A stretch of DNA of 64,000 nucleotides from Chitinophagaceae bacterium 26-R-25. GTDB taxonomy: Bacteria > Bacteroidota > Bacteroidia > Chitinophagales > Chitinophagaceae. The notes below the pieces were generated by a model. It saw only the letters and a program-made list of their open reading frames with translations, searched no databases and was not told the origin of the DNA. The DNA is taken from positions 2,046,001 to 2,110,000 of the forward strand of contig JARWSJ010000001.1 in the NCBI GenBank assembly GCA_029906195.1. Reading direction: 5' to 3'. Every line of letters starts with the position of its first letter. The first letter of the stretch is position 1. Of this stretch, positions 7,753-15,454 are shown one piece after another. The position numbers were made by a program, and so were the translations under genes.

Positions 7753-9885
7753 TCACGACATGGCTGCTCTCTCCTGCTTATTATACGCATCTGTCAATGC
7801 ACGCTGCACTTCAAACGGCACTGGAACATACTCGTAAAACGTCATGGAGAACTTCGCACGGCCCTGTGTAAGCGAGCGCAATGCGGATGAATAACCATCC
7901 ATTTCTGCCAATGGCACTTTCGCGGATATCTTTTGGAAATGTCCCGCGGCATCAATGCCTTCCACCATTGCACGTCTGGTTTGCAAGTCGCCAATCACGT
8001 TACCGGTTTGTTCATCAGTGCATAAAATTTCAAGACTATAAACTGGTTCCAGTAATTGCGGATCGGCCATTTGAAACGCCTGGCGGAATGCCTGCAAACC
8101 TGCTATCTTAAAGGAAATATCATTGCTGTCTACCGGGTGCATTTTCCCATCGTACACACTCACACGCACGTCACGCACATACGAACCGGTGAGCGGACCG
8201 TCCTGCATTTTCTCCATTACTCCTTTTAAAATAGAAGGAATAAACCTCGTATCAATCGCGCCACCAACAATGCAATTATAATACACCAGTTTGCCACCCC
8301 AGTCAAGCGGAATTTCTTCCCTGCCACGAACATTCAAACCCTTCGGATCAGGCATGTTTTCTGTCCATGGTTCTATTCGCATATAGACTTCTGCAAACTG
8401 TCCCGCGCCCCCGCTTTGTTTTTTATGGCGATAACTGCTTTCGGCCATTTTGCGAATCGTTTCCCTGTAAGGGATCCGTGGCTTTTCAAAATGCACGTCA
8501 AGGTTGTACAAATGTTCGAGCTTCCATTTTATCACCTGCAAATGCAATTCTCCCTGGCAATGTAAGATGATTTGCTTCAGCTCCTGAGAGACTTCCAGAA
8601 TAATGGTAGGGTCTTCTTCCTGCAGCTGATGCAGGGCCTGCGACATTTTCTCTTCCTCGCCTTTATTTGTGCTGATCGCCATGCTGAGGTTAGGCTTGGG
8701 AAACTCTATCGGCATCAATTCATAGTTCCTGCCTTTTTCGTGAAGCGTATTGTTTACATGCGTGTTCTTCAATTTTATCATGGCGCCTATATCGCCGGCA
8801 ACAAGCTCCTGCACGGACACGCGATCATGCCCCTCGACCACAAACAACTGGTTCACCTTTTCAACAACGCCGGTTGTTTCATTAGTAAGCTCCATGCCTG
8901 TTCTTATGGTGCCAGAGTACACTTTAAACAAAGACATTTCTCCCACATGTGGCTCAGTAACGGTTTTAAACATGAAGATACAGACAGGACCTTTCGCATT
9001 GCACTCGAGTTTGCCGCCGTTTCTCATGGTTTGGGGTGGCATTTCATTGGCGGATGGGCAAACATTGTCTATAAAGCCCATCAGCCTTCCACTTCCCATA
9101 TTGCGCTCTGCAGAAACACAGAACAGTGGAAACAAATCGTGATTGATCATTGCTTTTTTCAAGCCGTCTCTCATTTCATCTTCTTCCAATGTTCCTTTGT
9201 CAAAATATTTTTCCATCAGCGTCTCGTCATTGCCAGCAACAAGTTCCACAAGATCTTTATGCAGCTGATCGGCCTTGTCTTTTTCTTCGTCGGGAATTGG
9301 CAACTTTTCAGGCTTTCCTCCTGCATCTTTAAATTTATACATCACCATATTTAATACATCAATGATGGAGTGAAAGCCAGCACCCTGCTGCATTGGATAT
9401 TGTATCATGGCTATCCTGTTGCCAAAGTGTGCCCTTGCTTCGCGAACAGTTTTGTCAAAATCCGCTTCATCGCTATCAAGTTTTGTCACACAAAATACCA
9501 TGGGTGTTTTGAATTGTTCCGTGTATTCCCAGATAATGTCGGTGCCCACTTCCACACCCATATCTGCATTTAACAACATTACGCCGGTATCGGCCACACG
9601 AAGTGAAGCGATCACTTCGCCAACAAAATCATCATAACCCGGAGTATCGATAATGTTTATTTTGTAGCCGCGCCATTTGGTGTGAAGTAAAGTGGAGAAG
9701 ATGGAATTGCTGCGTTGCTGTTCAAGTTCGTGATAATCACTAACTGTATTTTTTTCTGCAATTGTTCCGCGGCGCGTGGTAAGACCTGCTTCATAGAGCA
9801 TGCACTCCGCTAATGTCGTCTTACCGGCGCCGGCGTGGCCCAGCAAGACAATGTTTTTTACGTGTAAAGTATCGTATTCTGCCAT
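7753..9885 (-). CDS. Elongation factor G paralogue (EF-G2 type of Bacteroidota)
   Basis: This 710-residue protein has full EF-G domain order. The G domain has a P-loop GHAGAGKTT (16-24), G3 DTPGYDDF (80-87) and G4 TKLD (134-137). Domains II-V follow, including the YRHKKQSGGAGQFAEV segment and the GPLTGSYVRDVRVSVYDG segment. The switch-I sequence RGITI of canonical EF-G is replaced (EQQRSNSIFS), and the catalytic histidine of DTPGHVDF is Tyr84. Both features agree with the Bacteroides EF-G2 class, reported to support translocation without GTP hydrolysis during starvation. It is therefore not the housekeeping fusA. It is transcribed alone, with a terminator after it. Function in this organism is inferred from family resemblance. 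Confidence 0.85.
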   Translation of the reverse strand: MAEYDTLHVKNIVLLGHAGAGKTTLAECMLYEAGLTTRRGTIAEKNTVSDYHELEQQRSNSIFSTLLHTKWRGYKINIIDTPGYDDFVGEVIASLRVADTGVMLLNADMGVEVGTDIIWEYTEQFKTPMVFCVTKLDSDEADFDKTVREARAHFGNRIAMIQYPMQQGAGFHSIIDVLNMVMYKFKDAGGKPEKLPIPDEEKDKADQLHKDLVELVAGNDETLMEKYFDKGTLEEDEMRDGLKKAMINHDLFPLFCVSAERNMGSGRLMGFIDNVCPSANEMPPQTMRNGGKLECNAKGPVCIFMFKTVTEPHVGEMSLFKVYSGTIRTGMELTNETTGVVEKVNQLFVVEGHDRVSVQELVAGDIGAMIKLKNTHVNNTLHEKGRNYELMPIEFPKPNLSMAISTNKGEEEKMSQALHQLQEEDPTIILEVSQELKQIILHCQGELHLQVIKWKLEHLYNLDVHFEKPRIPYRETIRKMAESSYRHKKQSGGAGQFAEVYMRIEPWTENMPDPKGLNVRGREEIPLDWGGKLVYYNCIVGGAIDTRFIPSILKGVMEKMQDGPLTGSYVRDVRVSVYDGKMHPVDSNDISFKIAGLQAFRQAFQMADPQLLEPVYSLEILCTDEQTGNVIGDLQTRRAMVEGIDAAGHFQKISAKVPLAEMDGYSSALRSLTQGRAKFSMTFYEYVPVPFEVQRALTDAYNKQERAAMS

Positions 9886-9900
9886 GGCAAACGTTTTTGG

Positions 9901-10035
9901 TAATTAATAATTAATAATGAATAATTGATAGAGTAACATGCATGACAGAAGCTATGCCCAAATTCATTTAAAATTTGCATGCAATGTTTGATAAGCAATG
10001 CGACCCTATTAATTACTAATTATTAATTATTAATT
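9901..10035. repeat. Inverted word array (ATTAATA family)
   Basis: The left arm 9901-9931 repeats TAATTAATAA words and the right arm 10006-10035 carries the matching AATTATTAATTAT words. It fills most of the gap between the EF-G paralogue start and the end of the coiled-coil gene. Confidence 0.75.
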
Positions 10036-10087
10036 GGTTTTTAAAATTGTAACCTATGGAGTACGGAGGTAGAATTGTCACGCAGTA

Positions 10088-10471
10088 TTATGCCGTGTAA
10101 TGATGAGAGAACTTTTTAAAATCTTCCTGCAAGTTATCAAGCACACTTTCTAAATAATGGTAGCGATCGTTAAGATCTTCATGCTCGACGTAAGTTGCTT
10201 CGCTGAAATGTCCGTCGCTTCTGTTCATTTCCCACTCAGCAAATTTTTCATGATTCTTAATATCGTGTTTAAGATCATGCACATTTAAAAGCTGGATGCG
10301 AAATTGATTTTGGAAATGTTCGATGTCGTGTTGCGACTCTCGGTCCGTTAGATGTGGAGCCATCTGGAGCAATGTTCTTTCGAGTTGGGTTATCCTTTCG
10401 CGGTTGGAACGAAGTGTATTTTTCCAATTTGTACACTCCGTAGAGAACTGTGTTGTGTCTGTAGTAACCAT
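10088..10471 (-). CDS. Small coiled-coil protein of unknown function
   Basis: This 127-residue acidic and basic protein is almost wholly helical, with heptad-like patterns. Examples are the ITQLERTLLQMA segment at about 28-39, the HDIEHFQNQFRIQLLNVHDLKHDI stretch in the middle and LESVLDNLQEDFKKF near the end. It has no signal peptide or membrane segment, so it should be cytosolic. I do not recognise a family. It is flanked by array-filled gaps and has a divergent neighbour (the MacB-like permease). Confidence 0.65.
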   Translation of the reverse strand: MVTTDTTQFSTECTNWKNTLRSNRERITQLERTLLQMAPHLTDRESQHDIEHFQNQFRIQLLNVHDLKHDIKNHEKFAEWEMNRSDGHFSEATYVEHEDLNDRYHYLESVLDNLQEDFKKFSHHYTA

Positions 10472-10554
10472 GGGAATAAATTTATAAAAGTGAAGAAATT
10501 AAAACCTCCTTCCCAGGGGGCGTTTACTATTCCTAAATTAATATAGTTTATTTG

Positions 10555-10596
10555 AAAAAGCCATGACTTTGATGTTAAAAAGTCAGGCATTTTTTG
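10555..10596. terminator. Terminator-like hairpin between divergent genes
   Basis: AAAAAGCC-A-TGACTTT (10555-10570) pairs with AAAGTCAGGC (10580-10589) with one bulged base, and both flanks carry A or T tracts. It looks like a bidirectional intrinsic terminator. It is oddly placed, because genes on both sides start away from it. Confidence 0.4.
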
Positions 10597-10623
10597 AAGA
10601 TATTCTGTATCAGGAAATTAGCA

Positions 10624-10732
10624 GGGAGTTGAGAATTGAGAGTGGAGAGTTGAGAGTTCTCTGCAAGCCTGAATGTGATCATTAAATGATACTGTCACCA
10701 CTCTCCATTCTCAACTCTCAACTCTCAACTTT
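10624..10732. repeat. Inverted word array (GAGAGTT family)
   Basis: The left arm 10624-10658 repeats GAGAGTT/GAGAATT 7-mers and the right arm 10698-10732 repeats CAACTCT. The right arm ends 7 bases before the -7 box of the MacB-like gene. Confidence 0.85.
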
Positions 10733-10738
10733 TTTTAC

Positions 10739-10746
10739 TAGGTTTG
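10739..10746 (+). promoter_or_regulatory. -7 box TAGGTTTG before the permease gene
   Basis: TAGGTTTG fits TAnnTTTG exactly but lies only 5 bases before the ATG at 10751. Either the transcript is nearly leaderless or the true start is the ATG at 10790. No TTG is seen at the usual -33 distance, because that region is array sequence. Confidence 0.45.
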
Positions 10747-10750
10747 ACTC

Positions 10751-11992
10751 ATGCGCAGAGTCTTCGAAATAATAGGTAGTAGTTTTAAAATGGCCATCGA
10801 CGAGTTCAGGGCCAATAAATTAAGGACCTTTCTTTCTCTTTTTGGCATTACCATTGGTATTTTCTGTATTATCGGCGTACTGGCAACGGTAAACAGCCTC
10901 GAACGCAATGTGCAGACCGATATTAAATCGCTTGGCAGCAATTCCATTTACGTGCAGAAAACTGATTTTTCGCAGCAAAACCCCTGGTGGAAAACGATGG
11001 GCTATCCCAATGTTACTTACGCTGAAATGGAGCAACTGAAGCGCAAAGTGCCCACTATTAAAAATGTTACTTTCCTGCTTCAGTCCAACGACAAGATAGA
11101 CTACGAAAGTGAATCGCTGAGCGGCGTTAACTATTATGGTATCACGGAGGAGTTCAGCAATATCCAGAACATTGAGATTGTTTCCGGCAGGTATCTCCAG
11201 CAATCGGACTTTGATCGTGGCTCCAATTCCATCGTGATGGGCAACGACGTGGCCGAGCAACTTTTCGGCTCCGCTGAAAGAGCGGTTGGAAAAGAAATCG
11301 AAATGAAAGGCAAGAAAGGATTTGTAGTGGGCCTTATCAAGAAACAGGGCAAAAGCATGATTGGTGGCTGGGATTTCGACAATTCGATGATCATGCCGTA
11401 TCAATTTCTGCGCGGTTTATTGAATGAAAGATCCGTGGAACCAACCATCATCGTTCAGGGACAGGAAAAAGTTCCCGTACCTGAGATGCGTGATGAACTG
11501 ACTGGCGCGATGCGTTCAATCAGAAGGCTGAAACCCACGGAAAGCAATAATTTCACACTAAACGATATTGACTCATTCAGCAATTTTGCAGCCGGCATCT
11601 TCTCTGGTATCAACCAGGGCGGCTGGGCCATTGCGGCACTTTCGCTGGTCGTGGGCATGTTTGGCGTCGCCAATATTATGTTTGTGACCGTAAGGGAACG
11701 TACCAGTCAAATAGGCCTTAAAAAAGCCATTGGAGCCAAACGTGGTGTTATCCTGATGGAATTCTTAATGGAATCTGCCTTCCTGTGTATTCTGGGCGGA
11801 CTGATTGGCCTGGCATTGGTTTTCCTTTTGACCAAAGTCTTTTCATCAATGCTGGGTTTCCCCATCTATATTTCCCTTGGTATATTGTCACTTGCTATTG
11901 GCATCTGCATACTTGTGGGTGTGCTGGCGGGCATTATCCCTGCCACCATTGCCGCAAAGATGAATCCGGTGGTGGCGATCAGAAGCAAGTGA
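10751..11992 (+). CDS. ABC transporter permease, MacB/FtsX family
   Basis: This 413-residue inner-membrane protein has the MacB topology. A first membrane segment (LRTFLSLFGITIGIFCIIGV) follows a short N-terminus, then comes a periplasmic MacB_PCD core of about 230 residues. Three C-terminal membrane segments form the FtsX domain (VANIMFVTVRERTSQIGLKKAIGA is the conserved stretch). Such permeases pair with a MacB-type ATPase and drive mechanotransmission or efflux of lipoproteins, peptides or drugs. No ATPase gene is adjacent, so its partner must be encoded elsewhere. The MAIDEFRANKLRT motif just before the first helix is typical. Residue 14 (10790) is an alternative start. Confidence 0.9.
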   Translation: MRRVFEIIGSSFKMAIDEFRANKLRTFLSLFGITIGIFCIIGVLATVNSLERNVQTDIKSLGSNSIYVQKTDFSQQNPWWKTMGYPNVTYAEMEQLKRKVPTIKNVTFLLQSNDKIDYESESLSGVNYYGITEEFSNIQNIEIVSGRYLQQSDFDRGSNSIVMGNDVAEQLFGSAERAVGKEIEMKGKKGFVVGLIKKQGKSMIGGWDFDNSMIMPYQFLRGLLNERSVEPTIIVQGQEKVPVPEMRDELTGAMRSIRRLKPTESNNFTLNDIDSFSNFAAGIFSGINQGGWAIAALSLVVGMFGVANIMFVTVRERTSQIGLKKAIGAKRGVILMEFLMESAFLCILGGLIGLALVFLLTKVFSSMLGFPIYISLGILSLAIGICILVGVLAGIIPATIAAKMNPVVAIRSK

Positions 11993-11996
11993 GAAA

Positions 11997-12087
11997 ATGT
12001 ACGGAGTCCGATGTACGTTGTACGAAAGTCTTTTGGATGATCCCCTCTAATTGAATTCGTACACCGTACTTCGTGCACCGGACATCT
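11997..12087. repeat. Inverted word array (GTACGATGTACG family)
   Basis: The left arm begins 3-5 bases after the permease stop and repeats GTACG words. The right arm (12057-12087) carries CGTACACCGTACTTCGTGCA. It ends 23 bases before the tsaD -7 box. Confidence 0.85.
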
Positions 12088-12109
12088 AGCGCCTTTCCCC
12101 GCTTTTTCC

Positions 12110-12117
12110 TACCTTCG
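12110..12117 (+). promoter_or_regulatory. Near-consensus -7 box TACCTTCG before tsaD
   Basis: TACCTTCG differs from TAnnTTTG at one base. It is 20 bases upstream of the TTG start at 12137. A transcript from here would have a leader of about 13 bases and could not include any upstream start. Confidence 0.45.
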
Positions 12118-12136
12118 CACCTTAAATTTTCTGACC

Positions 12137-13141
12137 TTGAGCGTTACAATTCTGGCAATTGAATCTTCGTGTGATGATACTTCCGCTGCGGTTTGCAGAG
12201 ATGGCGTGATGTTGTCCAACCTTATTGCAGGGCAAAAAGTACATGCGCAGTATGGTGGCGTGGTGCCTGAACTGGCATCGCGGGCACATATGCAAAACAT
12301 TGTGCCGGTGGTTGATACGGCCATGAAGAATGCCAATTGCACACTGGCAGAAATAGATGCCATTGCATTTACGCAAGCCCCCGGTTTGATCGGATCTTTA
12401 CTTGTGGGCGCTCAATTTGCCAAGTCCTTATCACTGGCGCTAAATAAGCCTTTGATTGCGGTGCACCATATGCAGGCGCATGTGCTGGCTAATTTGATCG
12501 AAGAGCCGCGACCTGACTTTCCTTTTCTGTGCCTTACTGTGAGCGGCGGCCACACACAAATTGTATTGTGCGAATCGCCCGACAAAATGCGCGTAATCGG
12601 TGAAACAACGGATGATGCAGCGGGTGAAGCTTTCGATAAATCTGCGAAGTTATTGGGCCTTCCATATCCCGGCGGCCCGTTGATCGACAAATATGCAAAG
12701 GATGGCAACCCTAAACGTTTTGCTTTTCCTGAACCACAAATTCCCGGTCTGAATTTTAGCTTCAGTGGATTGAAGACTGCTATCTTGTATTTCCTACAAA
12801 ACGAAACGGCAAAAAATCCAACCTTTGTACAGGAAAACCTGGCCGATATCTGTGCTTCTATTCAATATCGCATTGTTACCATTTTGCTCAATAAACTTAA
12901 ACGGGCGTCTGATGAAACAGGCATCAAGGACATATGTATTGCCGGCGGTGTTTCTGCCAACAGCGGCCTCCGCAACGGCCTTGTTGAATTAGGCAAAAGA
13001 AGGCATTGGAACACTTTCATTCCTCCATTTCAATACTGCACTGACAATGCCGGTATGATCGCCATTACGGCTTACTATAAATTCCTGAATAAGGACTTTG
13101 CGGATTTGGGTGTGGTGCCGAGTGCAAGAGCAGAGTGGTGA
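12137..13141 (+). CDS. tsaD: tRNA N6-adenosine threonylcarbamoyltransferase
   Basis: This 334-residue protein is the universal TsaD/Kae1 enzyme. It transfers the threonylcarbamoyl group to A37 of ANN-decoding tRNAs, together with TsaB and TsaE. The N-terminus VTILAIESSCDDTSAA is the family ATPase motif. The metal-binding HxxxH is His111 and His115 in HHMQAHV, SGGHTQ follows, and the C-terminal CTDNAGMIA metal site is present. The start is a TTG, as the frame holds no ATG that would give a proper N-terminus. A near-consensus -7 box upstream agrees. The gene is complete and of normal length. Neighbours are unrelated. Confidence 0.97.
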   Translation: MSVTILAIESSCDDTSAAVCRDGVMLSNLIAGQKVHAQYGGVVPELASRAHMQNIVPVVDTAMKNANCTLAEIDAIAFTQAPGLIGSLLVGAQFAKSLSLALNKPLIAVHHMQAHVLANLIEEPRPDFPFLCLTVSGGHTQIVLCESPDKMRVIGETTDDAAGEAFDKSAKLLGLPYPGGPLIDKYAKDGNPKRFAFPEPQIPGLNFSFSGLKTAILYFLQNETAKNPTFVQENLADICASIQYRIVTILLNKLKRASDETGIKDICIAGGVSANSGLRNGLVELGKRRHWNTFIPPFQYCTDNAGMIAITAYYKFLNKDFADLGVVPSARAEW

Positions 13142-13145
13142 GGTT

Positions 13146-13293
13146 CAATTAAGAATTAGGAATTAAGAATTCCTTCCGTGCTTCATTTCTTACTAATTCT
13201 ATCAATCCTTTGTCGACCATAAAACAACTCAATCATATTTATTGAAAGCAACACTCAAGGAATTCTTAATTCTTAATTCCTAATTCTTAATTG
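13146..13293. repeat. Inverted word array (AATTAAG/AATTAGG family)
   Basis: The left arm is 13146-13173 and the right arm 13259-13293. The right arm's reverse complement equals the left arm except for one extra 7-base unit (TTAAGAA). The array begins 5 bases after the tsaD stop and ends 5 bases before the trmN6 start, so it fills the whole gap. Confidence 0.9.
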
Positions 13294-13298
13294 TCTTA

Positions 13299-14018
13299 AT
13301 GTCAAACACTTTCTTCCGCTTCAAACAATTCCTTATTCACCAGGACAAATGCGCCATGAAGGTTTGCACGGATGCGTGTGTGTTTGGTGCTTGGGTGGCA
13401 AATGAATGGAAGGATGGAAAAGAGAAACTGAATGTGCTGGACATTGGCGCAGGAACGGGTTTGCTGACCTTGATGCTGGCGCAAAAGCTCACAGCGTCTT
13501 TTGATGCGGTGGAGATCGATGATCATGCTTTTGAACAAGCTTCAGAAAACTTTGCTGAGAGCAATTGGCAGGATCGCATTTCGATTCATCATAACGATAT
13601 CACGAAGTTTTCCGCCGCGCAAAAATTTGATTTAATTGTTTCCAATCCGCCATTTTACGAAAAGGATTTGAAGAGCGATAAACACAATATCAATCTTGCA
13701 CGACACGACAGTTCTTTAACCTTGTCAAGCCTTTTACAAACCTGTAATGCCTTGCTTGCCGATGCGGGCAGCATTGTGTTGCTTCTTCCCTTTCATCGCC
13801 TTGCAGATGTAGAGAAAGAAGCGAAGGCTAATGGATTGCATCTCGTCCGTTTGCTGCGAATGAAACAAACCACCGCACACAGTTATTTCCGCCTTGGCGC
13901 TGTTTTGAGAAAACAACCTGCAAGGTGCGTGGTGGAAGACATCACGATTAAAGACGTATCGCAACAGTACACCAATGAGTTTGTAGAACTGCTGAAAGAT
14001 TACTATTTGTATTTGTAA
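13299..14018 (+). CDS. trmN6: tRNA1(Val) (adenine(37)-N6)-methyltransferase
   Basis: This 239-residue protein matches TrmN6 (YfiC), which methylates N6 of A37 in tRNA1(Val). It has the typical start FRFKQFLIHQDKCAMKVCTD, SAM motif I LDIGAGTGLL (48-57), the acidic VEIDDHA turn and the N6-adenine methylase motif NPPF at residues 116-119. The C-terminal half (LLLPFHRLADVEKEA, RKQPARCVVEDITI) is also as in the family. The start codon lies just after the right arm of the hairpin array. Together with tsaD upstream it gives two A37-modifying tRNA enzymes side by side. Confidence 0.9.
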   Translation: MSNTFFRFKQFLIHQDKCAMKVCTDACVFGAWVANEWKDGKEKLNVLDIGAGTGLLTLMLAQKLTASFDAVEIDDHAFEQASENFAESNWQDRISIHHNDITKFSAAQKFDLIVSNPPFYEKDLKSDKHNINLARHDSSLTLSSLLQTCNALLADAGSIVLLLPFHRLADVEKEAKANGLHLVRLLRMKQTTAHSYFRLGAVLRKQPARCVVEDITIKDVSQQYTNEFVELLKDYYLYL

Positions 14019-14107
14019 AGCAGCAACGCCCGGCTGATCCAATCATTCAGGCCGGCGTTCTATATTTCAAATCATTACAATCATGAAAATCTTGAAGATC
14101 TGCGTTC

Positions 14108-15190
14108 TTAGTCAAACTTCAGGTGTGATTCAAAAAATGGCAGCATTGCAGTGTAAATTCTTCCATTTCTACCTCCGATTTTGTCCATATGATGGCCTAC
14201 ATAGGTCTCTGCTTCACACTTTATTCCATAACTATCTAACTTCTGTTTAAATTCCACGCAGGTAACAGGTATATGTGCATTTTCTTCCTCAGTTCCCCAA
14301 TCAAACTTCAAGCCATTTAAGCTTTTCAAATCTTTCACGTGACTATCAACCATATTCAGGGGAAAGTTTTTCTCCCACAATTTTTTGATGTCATCATGAA
14401 TTTCAATCTGGTCGCCATTATACGTCGCGGGCATTGCCGCCTGGAAAGGTTTTTTGTTTTCCACGGGCGAATATGTTCTCCCCAGATCGATCATCATTAC
14501 GGCAAAAAAGCCTCTCATTGTAGTATCCGCAAAGGGATTCTGCAATACAGGTTGCAAAGGCGTTTCATCCTTTAATGTGTCAACGAGTCTAAATGCAGGA
14601 TTCTCCAGGCTTATTTCATTTGACCAATTCAATATTGCAGGACTGAGCGCATACACTGAGCCAAATATTTTTGAATACAACATGCCAATCTTTAGCGCAC
14701 CATTTCCACCCAGTGAATGTCCAGCCAGGCCACGGCTATTCCTGTTGGGTATAGTGCGAAAGTTTTTGTCGATATAATTCACTACGTCTTTACCAATAAA
14801 ATCAGCCCAATTGCCGGTTAAGGAAGAGTTCGTATAAAAGCTGCCTTTGAAATGCGTTTCACTATTCGGTAAAACAACAATAACAGGATGAATTCTTTTT
14901 TCAGCAATGGCCTGATCAAGCAAATCTTTAAATGAAGTACGCACCAATTGCAAGCTGTCATTCATGTAAAGGCCATGGAGGAAATAAATTACCGGATAGT
15001 GTTGTTTGTTTTCGTTGTACCCTGCTGGCAAATACACGGAAACAGATCGCATGGGGTCTTCGCCGCCACGATTACCTTTTATTGACGGTGCAAGAAAATG
15101 TTTAACGACTACCTCTCCTTTCTGGATATCGCCGCCGCGGGCTGCAAAGGAAATGCTTGTTGCTAAAAGCAAAACCAATAGAGATCGCAT
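14108..15190 (-). CDS. Secreted alpha/beta-hydrolase, esterase D-like family
   Basis: This 360-residue exported protein has a signal peptide (MRSLLVLLLATSISFAA) and the esterase (PF00756) fold. It has PVIYFLHGL with the oxyanion region at 67-73, the nucleophile Ser159 in GHSLGG, and a late histidine within GHHMDK. The start motif on strand 2 (RSVSVYLPAGY) is typical of feruloyl-esterase and S-formylglutathione-hydrolase-like enzymes. An insert of about 80 residues separates the serine from the acid/His region. It is likely periplasmic or surface located and cleaves an ester in a glycan or lipid, but the substrate is unknown. It is convergent with trmN6. Confidence 0.85.
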   Translation of the reverse strand: MRSLLVLLLATSISFAARGGDIQKGEVVVKHFLAPSIKGNRGGEDPMRSVSVYLPAGYNENKQHYPVIYFLHGLYMNDSLQLVRTSFKDLLDQAIAEKRIHPVIVVLPNSETHFKGSFYTNSSLTGNWADFIGKDVVNYIDKNFRTIPNRNSRGLAGHSLGGNGALKIGMLYSKIFGSVYALSPAILNWSNEISLENPAFRLVDTLKDETPLQPVLQNPFADTTMRGFFAVMMIDLGRTYSPVENKKPFQAAMPATYNGDQIEIHDDIKKLWEKNFPLNMVDSHVKDLKSLNGLKFDWGTEEENAHIPVTCVEFKQKLDSYGIKCEAETYVGHHMDKIGGRNGRIYTAMLPFFESHLKFD

Positions 15191-15454
15191 AAGAAAAAGT
15201 TTAGGTTGGTAAATTTAGGGCGGACACTGAAAACGGCAATTGGCTGCACACAGTGTTCTTAGACGGCAGTACTTAAATGTAATGTTTAAAACCAAGTTTT
15301 GCAATACCGCCAGTTTATGTGAAGAAAAAAATCAGCAAGCTTCAAACCAAACGGCGTAATTTTTGTTGTGTAGTTCTGTATTAAACCCACAAGCCCAGGC
15401 CAACTCCCCCGAATCCCCGAAACGGAGATCATGCTTAACTCATAAACGAATTTT

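Noticed and set aside
8572-9354. Long plus-strand open frame opposite the EF-G paralogue
   Set aside because: It is antisense to a well-conserved gene, has a His/Cys/Phe-rich composition typical of shadow frames, and no promoter or family.
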